In this document: one piece after another, positions 1 through 12,500 of the stretch
Layout: each line of letters starts with the position of its first letter
How positions within the stretch are numbered: the stretch's first letter is position 1
Assembly (NCBI GenBank): GCA_013407085.1
Contig: JACCGJ010020363.1
Span: 32,509-96,508, forward strand
Length of the DNA stretch: 64,000 bases
From: Atriophallophorus winterbourni
Lineage: Eukaryota > Platyhelminthes > Trematoda > Plagiorchiida > Microphallidae
Reading direction: 5' to 3'
The notes under the pieces: model-generated
Told to the model about the DNA's origin: nothing
What the model saw: the letters and a program-made list of their open reading frames with translations, nothing else
Databases searched by the model: none
Program-made: the position numbers and the translations under genes

Positions 1-288
1 GCCCAAACCTGGAATAAGAAAGAACGTTCGCCTACGTCCGTTCTGTTTTGCCAAACAAAAAACCTATCTCACAACAAATGATATTTACCTTGACAGTGAC
101 AGTAATAAACCAATTCGTTGTTCCATGTGTTGAATTTACCCAGCATATGAGTTGTATTTTTCAATGACTTTATAGCCACCGAACCCTAAAATAAGATTTG
201 GTAAATTGCCATCACTTCGACGTATTCGTTTATTTACTGTGCGAATGGGGTAATGTTTTTTTCCACATAACTCAAGTTGCCCTCACAG
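1..288. other. Plexin intron, upstream part
   Basis: AT-moderate, stop codons in all frames, no repeat or exon recognised. The rest of the plexin gene is outside the window. Confidence 0.6.
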
Positions 289-533
289 AATGCTCCGTCA
301 CTTTCACTCCCCAAACAGGCTTTTTCCCCTCCATTCGAATTCATGATCCCACAACTCACAAAGGTTGCACCAGAAAGAGGGCCCGTCTCAGGTGGTACGC
401 TGTTACGATTGTTCGGTTCCAACTTGAATATCGGCACCGCACGATCCGTCATTCTCTCGTGGTCTCCCGAGAACACAGTCGATGTGATCCGGCCAAATGC
501 CCCCGACTCTTCGATTGCTTGTGATATCGAAAG
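289..533 (+). CDS. Plexin exon 1 in window: IPT/TIG repeat
   Basis: Residues 1-81. The stretch PQLTKVAPERGPVSGG followed by GSNLNIG is the classic start of a plexin IPT/TIG repeat. The acceptor is CTCACAG before 289, after a pyrimidine-rich stretch. The donor is G|GTCAGT after 533, phase 2. The last codon is completed by the T at 1592, giving a cysteine-to-IVCRT spacing normal for this repeat. Confidence 0.88.
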
Positions 534-3500
534 GTCAGTGTTTCACGTATCTTTCATTTTCGTGATGGGATCCAGTTGATATTGATTTAAACAGCTTTTG
601 ACTTTGAATCCACTTGTTTGATGTCCGTAAGTTGTACCTTTGTTATACTTTCGAGGACGAAACCGGTCATTCACGGGTGTGCCACTATTTGACCCGGAAT
701 CACTTCATGATTCGATTTTTGAAACCCTTGTTTGTAACACTGGTTTCAAAGTCCATCTTTGTTTACCCCGGGTTCAATACTCACTGAATGTGACCTTGTT
801 TTTCCACTCGATGAGGACAAACAACCGGAAGTTGTATGTACATTTTTCAACGCACAAAGGATGGAAAATGTATCTATTTATGCTAGTCTAATGGTTGTGG
901 GTACCGCGGCATTTCCAGCCCTCAATTTTGTCTTGTATGTTTGATAGGATATTTGGTCTACTTACTCAAGTCATACCCTGCAGCCGATGGCGCACTATCG
1001 TCGATTGTCTCAGCGGTCCGTGCAATCTGCGGCGTTTTACATGATTCCAAGAAAATGGACACTTGATATCCTACTTTGCGAATCACCATTTCGAGATTGA
1101 TCTGGTTATACTGATGGTCTGTGTTACCTTTTCCTTTCAATTCTATTTCATAGGTAAATTTTGTTTTATACATTTAGACCTTGTTCGTCTATAAACCTAC
1201 GGATTAATCTTGAAATCAGTAAAAATGACTCGAGCTTCTCGAAATCTCCTTCTTATACGCATAGGGGTGACCTTTTGTACGTGCTAATTTTCGCATCCCT
1301 TCTATTAACAACGCAACATGATCTATATCGTTTTGCATGTGGTGAGCGCGTTTTGCTTATTCTATTCAACTTTGATGTGTCGTTATATAAATTCGCTGGG
1401 CAAAGTGCCATACAGTCAAAGACTGTGCGTGGGCAAAGATTCTCTCAGGTTGCTCAGGTCTAGACGGATTAGAAAAATGGCAGTGAGACTCCAGTATGTT
1501 TACGCTTGCAGCGTGCAATACCTTTGGCAAATCATATTATCACGATATTATTTTCTTTTATTCCATCTCTTTGCCGTTTTCCTTTTCACAGTGAGTCTGT
1601 AAACCTGATCGTGTGTCGCACTCGTCTTCTACCACCGAGTCTCGCGAATTCACTCACCTCCACCAGAACGTCTGTGCCAGCGCCAATTTCGAATGCCCAG
1701 GCAACATCAAAGTCCAATCATCTGGAGATGTTGGTTTCGCTTTGGAACGACAAAACGCTAACGAAACCGAAAATTCCATTCACTTTCTTCTACTCACCCG
1801 ATCCACAAATTCACGCGATTGACGGCAGCGGCGTTTTGGCCGGGTAGGTTCAATTCACACCGCTCCCCCCACCACTTTTATTGAAAATAGCGCATCTTAT
1901 TCTTCTGGGAAATCGGCCCAGCCATGCCAATTAAATCATTTCCCCGTAACTGCGCAATATTGTCTGTTTGCCAACTGGATTTGTCTTTGTCTTGCTGTTT
2001 TCACCTTATCGGACTGGAATGTGTGATAAGGAGATTGAGAAACAAAATACTGGTTCATTTTCTTGATTGCGTATATGAATGAAGCTCAGATTTGTCGTAG
2101 ACGACTGTGGCAGCATACTCTGACGTTTACTCTTAGCATACATTCTTATCGGTCAACCGTTATTATCATCTTCAAATGACTTCCGTGATCCCAACACATG
2201 GTCTTGTGCTTAATCGAATAGTTCCTTTTGTCTTCAAACGGTTTACTCTCGTAAATAAAGACTGCGACCCAGATAAGAAGTAAAATTCTCACTCAAATTC
2301 AGTGTAGCGTTTTGGAAGCTTCCGGAAGAAAACAATTTGGAAATCTGAGATGGACTCTGATGTGTTAATACAATGTACATTTTTTTCAATAAACACTCCT
2401 TTTCTAAATCGCTGTGTGTTATGTGCAATCGTGCAGCATTTCTGTGCTGTGCGGCTAATATCGTGCTAAATTGATTGGCCACCGGTAATGAGCTGCATGC
2501 TGAAACACACTTGAGTCTCACTACCATTTCTATCTCCCCCCTCATATCTGTCTAGGCCTGGGCAACCTGACAGGATCTTAGTCCACGTGCAGTCTCTGAC
2601 TGTGTGGCACTTTGCCTGGATCAGGCTTGTGCTTTCATACCATACCATACCATGTTCAAACGCTGAAAGGATGCGGGGATATCACTTTAGCCGTTATCCG
2701 TGACAGCATTTCCCTTTCTTTTCGTACTGGAGTTATTGTTTCGCTATACCGGAGGATAAAAATATCAATGAACCAGCTATTCCGTACCACAGGAACCTGA
2801 TTGAAGGTAGAAAATCGGAACTTGGCATAATACCACGTGTTCATATTACCATATGAATATTATCTGGTGGCATACAATCTGCAATAATTTTACCGCGTTC
2901 ATTCAATTTGTTGTGACATTCTAGTTTATTTTATTCCTGGATTATCCATTTCGTGTTAAGGAGCGCGCCATTTCGTTTCCTTTGATTCGCTAGCATGTCT
3001 AAACATATGTCGTCCGTTTTATTGCCCAGTTTTACTCCCTGTAGATATGTGGACGATGTATACTATGCCTGAGTACTCTGTTCTCTTCATCATGCTTTCG
3101 CGGCACTTTATCGAATGTGAACGTGTTTTGTAAACCATATTAGAATTATGCATCGAGTTCTCTCGGTTATAAACCTTTCTGTAGTCTGAACGCATTACAA
3201 TGTGTGTCGCCAGTATTTGGATTACCATTATGTATGTATGAAATTACAAATCTGGATCCGGGCATAGTTGTGCACAGTCGGAGACTGCGCGTGGGCTAAA
3301 ATACTGTCAGGTTGTCCAGTTCTAGACCGATATGAGAAAGAAAAATATATGACCTGTATAGCGATCAATAAAGAGACCAAATTCGAGAAGTCATACAAGT
3401 TTATTTTCATGGCCACTACCATCGCCAAATCCTCCGTTTGCGGTGTTCGTGTTATCCTTTTCTAGCTTGCGAAACCGGTAAGCAACATCTTTATTACACT

Positions 3501-6500
3501 GGATTGAATGCTTGTTTGTATGCACGTCATTCATCTCTGCTTGTGTCTAATCTTCCACAGGTTCAGACGCATTTAAGTCGCACCTTTCTCATATTTTTCA
3601 TGATTTTAGTGTGCCATGCTTGTACGGTAGTTAAGCACTCGATACTTGATGTCAGTACAATGCTGTTCGTGACGACGATTGCTTCCTGGAACTCACTGCA
3701 ACCTCTCAACCATGATTCTATACTACTTTTCTACACAGACCTAGACAACCTGTGATAGTGCTTCGGTCCGTGTATTGTCTACCCACTCTGCATGATACGT
3801 AGGTAGACGCAGGTTGTGATTTTATCACGAAAGACACCCTTTCCTCCACCCGGTGCTCACATTCATTACGATTGCAACAAACAAGTTTCGCCTATCTTGT
3901 ACATCAAAGCCGTAATTATGCACAATTTGTTTCAAACTTTTTTCTCAAATTTGCCATATACCCGAGAGCACCTGGGCTGTGTTGATAACCTCTCAAATAT
4001 GATGTGGAGTTTGTTGAGCATATGCTCATGCATTTCATTTGCATATTCTTTTTTGCACAGAGGTGGCACAACTATTCGCGTCCATGGAGAATTCCTGTTC
4101 GTCGTAGAGGAACCACGTTTAGTGTTCTATTTCAATCATTCCATGGTTTCCTCAGTAAGTTCGTGTTTCTTTACGAAGTTTTGAGTCTATGCACGTAACA
4201 CATCATACTCTGTTAATCGTCATCAATACGGTACCGAGCCTAGCAATACGAATCTTTCTATACAATAAAGTCGTTTCCTTTTTCTTTATTGACTACTATT
4301 ACTCTTGTCTATATTTTTGTTAAAACTAGGACCTATGACGGTGTAACGGTCAGTGTGAGATCTGTGAATGTTTGCATCGCCATACACTGTTTCGTGGCAT
4401 ATGCGAATGATGCTATTCTCTCAGAACTCAGACAGTTTTATGGTAGATAAAGCAGTAAGCTTAACAATAACCATAAGATGACAAGGTATATGGTTCGTCA
4501 TAAACTCATCGAGTTTGGAAGCGAAAACCTCAACAGATTCCGAGCGTGTGATTTCTTCAGGCAAAAAAGTTCCAAGTGAAACAAATTCTTACCGAGAAAA
4601 AATCACGACGAATATTCAATCGAGAATGCGGAATGCTTAAAGCCTTTGAATGTGTTCGTGTTCGAGTAAGGCCATTGGGTTTTAGCAAGTGTTTAAGGGG
4701 ATGGTTTACAGAATGCAGGGATTTTGAATGTCAACATGAGGTCACTACGTATCCATCGTTGGGTAAAATCGTGCAGATTCAGCTGTGCTTTTATTTGTTA
4801 ACGTGAGCGCGTGGTTATTCTACGTCCAATGTTGCTTGAAGGTAAATTCTATCGAGTAACCTTACTCCTCGGCCGAAATCTCATTCTTATCAAAGACGGA
4901 ATTCGTTCGATCATACCCGCATCGTAGTCAGTTCGTAGAACAATTAATGCAGCTTGAAGCTGTTTCGCATTTTCATCGCACGAATAAGGCGGGAAAATGA
5001 GTTCTCTCATTCGTGGTAATCTCGATGCGGTTGTTGTACTCCCCGCTTTGTCCACACCGAACCGTCGTTCGTGGGCGTGGAACGTTTCGTTGCGATTTGT
5101 GCAGGTTCGTTGGTAGTCACGTTTGACCCGCATGTGGACTTTAGATCAATATTCCAAAAGCTTCAACCTACTCCAGTTGAATCATGTCGATGCACGCGGT
5201 ATGTGCTGGGAGTGCCTGCAATTAGGGATTTTTAGTTAAATAAATCATGTTGAGGTTGAACAACAAATCGCTGTCCATTGCAAACGACTGATCCGATGCA
5301 GTTGAATTTGCAGACGACTTTTTACCCACTGATTGAGTCCATTCGAACATCATCTACTTTCAACTGATTTTTTTCGAAATTATTCCCGCTTCTGATTCAA
5401 CATTTTGTAATTTCACATGTTAGCCTTGCTTGTACCTGGTGGCGACTTTGGAGTGTTTTAGCCCCACCCTGGTCCCTAACGTGCTTGCCGCTTCACCGCA
5501 ATCCGATGATGGTGATCACTTCGACTCCGGCCGCATCGAATCGTTCCCCACAAACGAACCGACAGCTGCCCACTTCGCGTCTACACCACACGCTCGACAT
5601 ATTCTTTCCAGTTCCCTGTCTTTAACATCGACCGAGTTCCCTTTCAAAGTTGCCTATGGCTTCATGATGGACGGTGTCACTGACTCGAGGGTGTATGGAC
5701 TAATCAATGTAAGTGATTCGTCGGTTTTTCTCTTGTCGTTTTACATTCTTTGGCCTCGCGCTACGCCGTTTTCTTTATTCCAGGTTCACAGAGACCCAGA
5801 AGTGATTCCTTTCCCAGACGGTGTGCGGGAAGAGGAGTTTGACAATTTCGATCCGTCCAATTTGTCCAAGAGCCTCGATGCGTCCCGTGTGCCACGTGAT
5901 CTGCATGTCATCACGACGCGATCCGCAACCAAAGCGAGTCAATTGTTGCGGCTGAAAGGTCAATTCGATGCATTGGTCGCGGACCCGTACTTGGCTGGTG
6001 CGGATCAATTTCAAGTTCTTCTCGGGGAGATGCATCATTGTGTGTTGATTGATGTTCACCCGAATGAGATACGCTGTGATTTGGACCAGTCGGTGCTTGT
6101 AACTGAAAAGCTGTATCCTGTTACCGTGCAGGTACGGGGTTATTTCTGTGCTTTACTTATAATTATGTAGTGAACTCGGTTTTCGCAAAGGACAACATAT
6201 GACTCATTGGTGACCAATGTAATGTGTTTCTGACCGTAGAGGCAGTAAGATTCGCCTCAGTGAGGCTTGTAACGGTGGAAAAGCAGTAAACAATGTTTTT
6301 GACTTTGAAGCCACTGTTTAACACAGTTCATACAACGAACCACAATGTTCAAACACAGAAGCACTCATTCCTTGTCAAGCGCTCTAGGCGCCTATGGGTG
6401 ACCAAAGTAATGTGTTGCTAACATGCTTCGCTCTTACAGACCACAACCGGTTTCTGGCTATTTGCCGTGAAGACAGTAAGATTAGTTTCAGTGAGTCTTG

Positions 6501-9500
6501 TAACAGTGGGACAGTGGTAAACAAACGTCGGCTGTGAAGCCACTTTGGTGGCCTTGTCTCCAGTTCTTCGGCTATTTCATCACTGTTCCAATGTTCAATG
6601 AATTAGATCACTTATGGTACCCTCAACGGTAGGAATTAAGTTTCAGAGAAATTAAGCTGATAACTGAGAAACTACAGTTATTTTAGTGGATTCGCTTACA
6701 AGTTTATCTAGCAATTGTTTATAACGGCATAGTAGATGTTATCGATTGGAATATGTTTGGGACCGATCGTGTATTCATAATACAAAGAAATTTGAGTGCA
6801 ATCGAATATTGCGAGTTTTGGGTAACGATAACCTGTCGATACAGATGCTGTACTACGATAAACTTCCGTTCATCCAAGACAGGTCTTTAGATCCTTAGCT
6901 TGGTCAATGTTTTATAAGGTAGAACACCTGTAGAGCGACGAAAGAGATCGAAAACAGGCGCACCGTGAAGCAAGCCAAAGGTTCATAGTCCACAGCTATC
7001 AAAAAAAAATATAAACCGCCAATTAATGAAGGTAAAATACCACTCAGAAAAATTGGCGAGATGCAGTTTGTATAGCGTATGTAAAATGTACATCTGAAGC
7101 GATACGTAGAATTTTGAATCAGGCGGCCATACGCGTAACTAATAAGAAATAGAAAACCATCATTTCGGTTATGATGTGCCTCAAGGATAAGACACTTTTA
7201 TCTAGCGTCACGAACAGCATCTACAGAATCAACTGTAAGGACTGTACGGGTGTTTACATAGCGCAGACTTCCAGGGAAATTCATATTAGAATCGAAGAAC
7301 ACCGAAAGCGTGCCCAGAGACAGCCCCGGGGTGCGAGCGAATATCAATCCCTTATTCGTGATTCCGCCTTGGCAGGGCACGTTTTAGATACCAGCCATAG
7401 TGTCGCTCTAGACAATGTGGAAAAATTGAGACTCGGTATTAAACCGTATATCGAACGCCTACATGCGTAGGCGGTCGAAATTGCCAATGCAGGTCGACTG
7501 GCGGTCCATAAGGTAGATGGGGCAGAAATATCTTAAATCTGGCGCTCGGCACTGCTGCGAATGCAAATAGTTGTTGTTCACCTTATACCTACCTGATAAT
7601 TAGATTTTTGTTTTTCTTCAAAAATAGCGTCACCTTAGCCCCGTTAGTTATGTACTTTTTCTCATGTGGGTCGCTGTGTCAAACGACCTTGACCGTGTTC
7701 ACTTGTTGTAGATTGACGTGGATACTAGAAGGAAAATCGACCACTGATCCTGGTCATTCCCACGAGACGTGACACACTGTAGGCATACAATAGGCTGTTT
7801 AGCGGTAAGGTCAAATCAGTGAGGGGGGTTGACTACTACTTAATCATGTTCCCTGTCCTGACTATCGCCCCTGTCGGAAGTGAAACGTTACCCAAAACCT
7901 GCTCTAACCGATTGCATTTAATCTCTTGACTTAATAGATGTTCCATTTTAGAGTTCCTCCATCTTCCGATTCTAGGGCAAATGTCTATATTGTTTGGCTT
8001 TAATCTTCTGTCCATCTATTTCAACGTTATTTCTTGAGCGGGAAATTTACTAACGGATCCTATTTGAAGGAAACCCGGCTTCACTATCGCCTTATACGTT
8101 AGCCGAAACTTCTTGACCTTTCGGTTTTATTATCAGTATTAATCAGCGATTCTTACCGTACCTTACGAAAACTCCATTTTCGATTCCTCGTCATATTAAA
8201 CGATTTACGCGGGAGAGACTGTTCCTCCTGAATCGGACCGCTTAGCTATTCGAAACCCTGTGAAGCACGACACCAGCGTGCTTTTGTAATGTCCCTTCGT
8301 GGTCGACATCTACCGATGGAGGCCAATAAAAACTGAATAGCAATTCAGCATCACTTTCTCCGCTAATCACTTGCATCGACACTTTATTGTAGGCTGGCGT
8401 TGTCTATTACATATGCTACCTAACACCTTTTAAATTTACTTATTTTACCACAAGCGCAACACTTTTCTGCATTGCTTTTTCGCCAACATATGTAGTGTGC
8501 CAGCGATACCAAATCTGTACACTGGACGGTAATTTGCCCCTGTCCTGCTCCATGTTCTGTAAACTAAAATATAGTACCGAGATTTCAGCTTTGTAATTTA
8601 CGTACAAGAATGACTGATCGTCCTACACAATTGTTTTTCTCCATGACTTCTAGTTTGGTCGGTCGCTTATCTACCATCCGGGCTCGGTTCGCTTCGTGAA
8701 AATCAGCCAGATCACGCTACGAAATCAAATCATCATTGCCGTCGTAGTCCTGATTGTCTTTGTCGTGGTTCTCGCGCTGATCGCCTTTGTGATTTGGAGG
8801 CAGTTCGCTTGGCGGCAACGGGACTACCAAACTCGATTGGATCAGAAATATGCGCAGCACGAGAATCGTGTGATAAGGATTTTCAAAGAAGGTTGGTCAT
8901 TTGAGTCCGCGTGGTTTGTTTATTTATGAATGTTTTCAAGGTCGCTTAACGTGACAAATTTATTGGATTATGTTCCAAGGTCAGTGGTATGGTATGGTAT
9001 GAAAGCACAACCCTGAACCAGGCAATGTGCCGCACAGTCAGAGACTGCACGTGGGCGAAGATACTGTCAGGTTGCCCGTGTCTAGACAAATATGAGAAAG
9101 AAGAAAGAACAGGAAATGGTAGGGAGACTAGAGCTTGTTTCAGCGTGCAGCTCACTACCGTTGGCGGATCAATTTAGCATGACGTTAGCCGCACCCCACA
9201 GAAGTGCTGCACGATTGCTCATCCGTGCACGAGGTCAGTGGTAGTGATGGAAGTAATTATCCCTGGCACGTAGTTGCCATTTTGTAGTGCTTGTGAGCTC
9301 TGAGCTGCATGTGGAGACTCGCTGCAGTCTCACTGCCATTTAGATTGTTATTCATTGTCATATCTGTCTAGTTCTGGGCAACCTGACAGTTAGTTTGATC
9401 ACGTGCAGTCTATGAATGTGCGACACTGCTCGGATCAGACTTATGATTTCACATTTGCTTTCAATCCGTATTTGGTAGCACGAATGAGTTTCAGGTACCC

Positions 9501-12500
9501 GGTATAACCGCTTACAAGAATGGTAATTGAGAGAATGATAGGCCACTCTGCTTAGATTAGATTAGTTGGTCAAATGCGACAATGCTAAAGCTTTGGGTCA
9601 AATGTGAGCTGCCCTCATTCACACAACAGGGCAGCATCATTTCTGTGCTGTGGGCTAACATCGCTGCTAAATGATTGGCCGAACCGGTAGTGAGCTGCAT
9701 GCGAGACACGATGGAGTCTCACAACCATTTTATTTTCGGTTCCCCCACTCATATCATGTCTAGGCCTGGGTAACCTGACAGTATCTCAGCCCATGTGCGT
9801 CTCTGACTGTGCGGCACTTTGCCTGGTCAGGCTGTGCTTCATACTACAACATAACATACATAAATACCATACAACATACATACACAACAGGCAGTAAGCC
9901 GTTGCATCAACTTTCACATAATCCCGAAACCGGGAACTTGTATAAAGAAGATATTAATCATGAGCGCATTTTGACTGACATTTTTGATTACATTTCGGTT
10001 GAATTCAGCTGTCTTGCTCGCCACCAAAAACAGTAAACTATCACCGGAAAAGCCATTAACCCTTTACTGCCCTCAGTACCGAATTCGGTACGCTAATTAA
10101 AAGTTGTATAAATAAACAGTGATCGGTTCAAATCGTTTTCTTTATGTTTTTACTTGTTCAATACAAGTCTAGTACCAGTTTGATACAGAGATACAACAGT
10201 CATCCGGCATATAACGCCAGTGTGCATCGAGACTTTGCAAGAGATGGACGTGTAGCGTATTCAGCCTAGAAATTAAATTGGGCAGTTAAGGGTTAAAACT
10301 GCCCTCGTCTAAACGTTCTGCATGATAGATTCGCTTAAACACCTTCTACGAGAAGACTATTGTATATGTATGAAAGCACAAGCCTGATCCAGGCAAGGTG
10401 CCGCACAGGGATAGACTGTACGTGAGCTAAGATACTGTCAGGTTGCCTAGGCCTAGACAGATATGAGAAACAAAATATAAATTGAAATAAGAGTGAAACC
10501 ACAGCGTATTTCAGTATACAGTTCACTACCGGTGGATTTTCTATTGATTTTTCATGTTTCGAAACCTCTTGCGAACCGTTACTTGCCTTGCTCTTAAGTC
10601 TTCAATTTTCCACCGTTTACTATTCCTTGTTGGTATATTCTTCACATTGAGTTGAGGACTTAATTTTGATCCGTAATCGTGCACCTCACTGCGATGTGTT
10701 CAACTCTTTGTGCTCGACTGACATTTTCCCTCTGGCGTATTCAACGCTGATTGTTCATTTCACATGCGCATGACATTTTCACACCCCTTCTGCCTCGCTA
10801 GATTTCATTGAACTACAAACGAGCATGCTGGAGTTCTCACAGATGGTCAAGAAGCACAATCTTCCGTATCGCGATTACCGAACGTTTTGCTTGTTCACTC
10901 TGTTCCCCGAGTACCATAGCCAGTTGGTCGTTCCGTTGGACCCTCATTCGTGTTCTGGAAATGCGCCCATCGGCAACGCGTCTCACAAGTTCCCCGCGCC
11001 CTCTAACAACTCATTCGTCCCACCACATCCGCTCTTATCCCCGTTTTCGGTTAGTGATTACCGTACCCATGTTTCGTTTACTACCGCACCAAATGTGATT
11101 CGTACTACTGATTTTCCCTTGTCAATTCCATTCTCTCAAGGTACCAGTGGAGGCGTTGGATCTTACTTCAAAAGGAATATCGCTTTTTCACGCTTTGATT
11201 TCCAATCGAACTTTCTTGTGCCTGTTGGTTCGTGTCATCGACGAAAATACGCAAGTCACCGCTCAAGATAAATCACGTGTCGCTTCGTTGCTTTCCGCTA
11301 TTTTGCAACCCAGAATGGACTACATGACACGGTGAGTTTCTTGTGGGTTTTGTGTTTGATTCCTGTGCGTGCCGACTCAAATTCAACTCAGCTAACACCG
11401 TGCTAAATTGATTGGCCAGATGTAGTGAGCTGCATGCTGAAACACGCTGGAGTCTCACTACCATTTCCTGATCTTTTTTCTTCCTCATATCTGTCTAGGC
11501 CTGGGCAACCTGACAGTATATTAGCCCACGTACAGTCTCTGGCTGTGCGGCACTTTGCCTGCATCAGGCTTGTGCTTTCATACCATACCATACCTTATTG
11601 TTTCACAAGATATCTATTTACTCAAGCTACTCGTGTATTACTCTCATGCTACACACTTCACAATGAGTTTGTGCATTCTTTGCGTGCCTCTGCTGCTCAA
11701 CTCGTTTTGTGAGATCAAGACAATTAACTCTGCATGACTACGTGAAAATATTTTACATGCGATGCAACTCCGACAAAGCGAGCTTTTTTCACAACAGCAT
11801 TACTCAAGTGCAGCATGAAACTCGGCACGTGCTTTTACGGCTACCCCACGTAGACCAGAGTTTTCTGATCCGGTGTTTCGTGGCTCTTGGACTAAAGTTT
11901 ATTTGAAGGACAACTCACTTGTTTATTAGTAGTCGATTAAAATCATATCGGCATTTTAGTGTATTTGCTTCATAAAACGTTCCTAAGGGTGTTTGACTCC
12001 AATGTGGTTTTTCCAAGATCCATTTAAAATGTGAATCGCTAGTTTTCTCCGTGTGTGATGACGATTTATTCAACTAACTTCTCACTTTTCTGATTACGAT
12101 GTATCTTGCGAATGTGATATAATATCAGATTTTCTTGTTTCTATCTAAATAGCACAGTGTTTAGCAAAGTACTAGCCAACGATTAAAATAAGGCCATTAA
12201 ATTCAAAACGGATTGTTCAATTTGTACGAGCACGGGTGTACTGAGTAGGATCAAAATCGTCTCTGTACTGACTAAAGCGGCAAAAAAGCAGGACTGATTC
12301 GATATTTAACCAATGGCATTTTTCTTAAAGAGGAACACGCGTATGTCTAAATCTCTATTATTCATAGCGTACGTTTTCGATACGATTTTCGTATTGGGCT
12401 TACCTTTGTATCGATCTTCTGACCCCTCACTCTTTTCCCAGTCTAGTTTGTGCTCATTCACTCTCTTTTCCCCCTATTCTCAGTGTCATGTGTGACCTGA

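Larger units (their letters stand above)
1844..4060. other. Plexin intron 2 in window
   Basis: Two repeat A copies (2418-2657, 3252-3345). Nothing else recognised. Confidence 0.6.
6132..8653. other. Plexin intron before the membrane exon
   Basis: Hammerhead-family repeat, Penelope-like fragment and an RTE scrap, listed separately. 8341-8653 is unrecognised. Confidence 0.6.
8892..10801. other. Plexin intron before exon 7
   Basis: Four copies of repeat A. 9890-10365 and 10536-10801 hold nothing recognised. Confidence 0.6.

Noticed and set aside
759..944. 61-residue open frame between plexin exons 1 and 2 as an exon
   Set aside because: Including it breaks the IPT repeat; joining 533 directly to 1592 gives matching phase and correct cysteine spacing.
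5775..6059. Minus-strand 94-residue frame over plexin exon 5
   Set aside because: Antisense shadow of a homologous exon.
6440..6480. Hammerhead at the repeat copy near 6.45 kb
   Set aside because: The CTGATGA box is missing, leaving only GAAAC and helix III traces.
10808..11098. Alternative plus-strand frame over plexin exon 7
   Set aside because: Arginine/serine-rich shadow frame; the plexin frame has clear homology.
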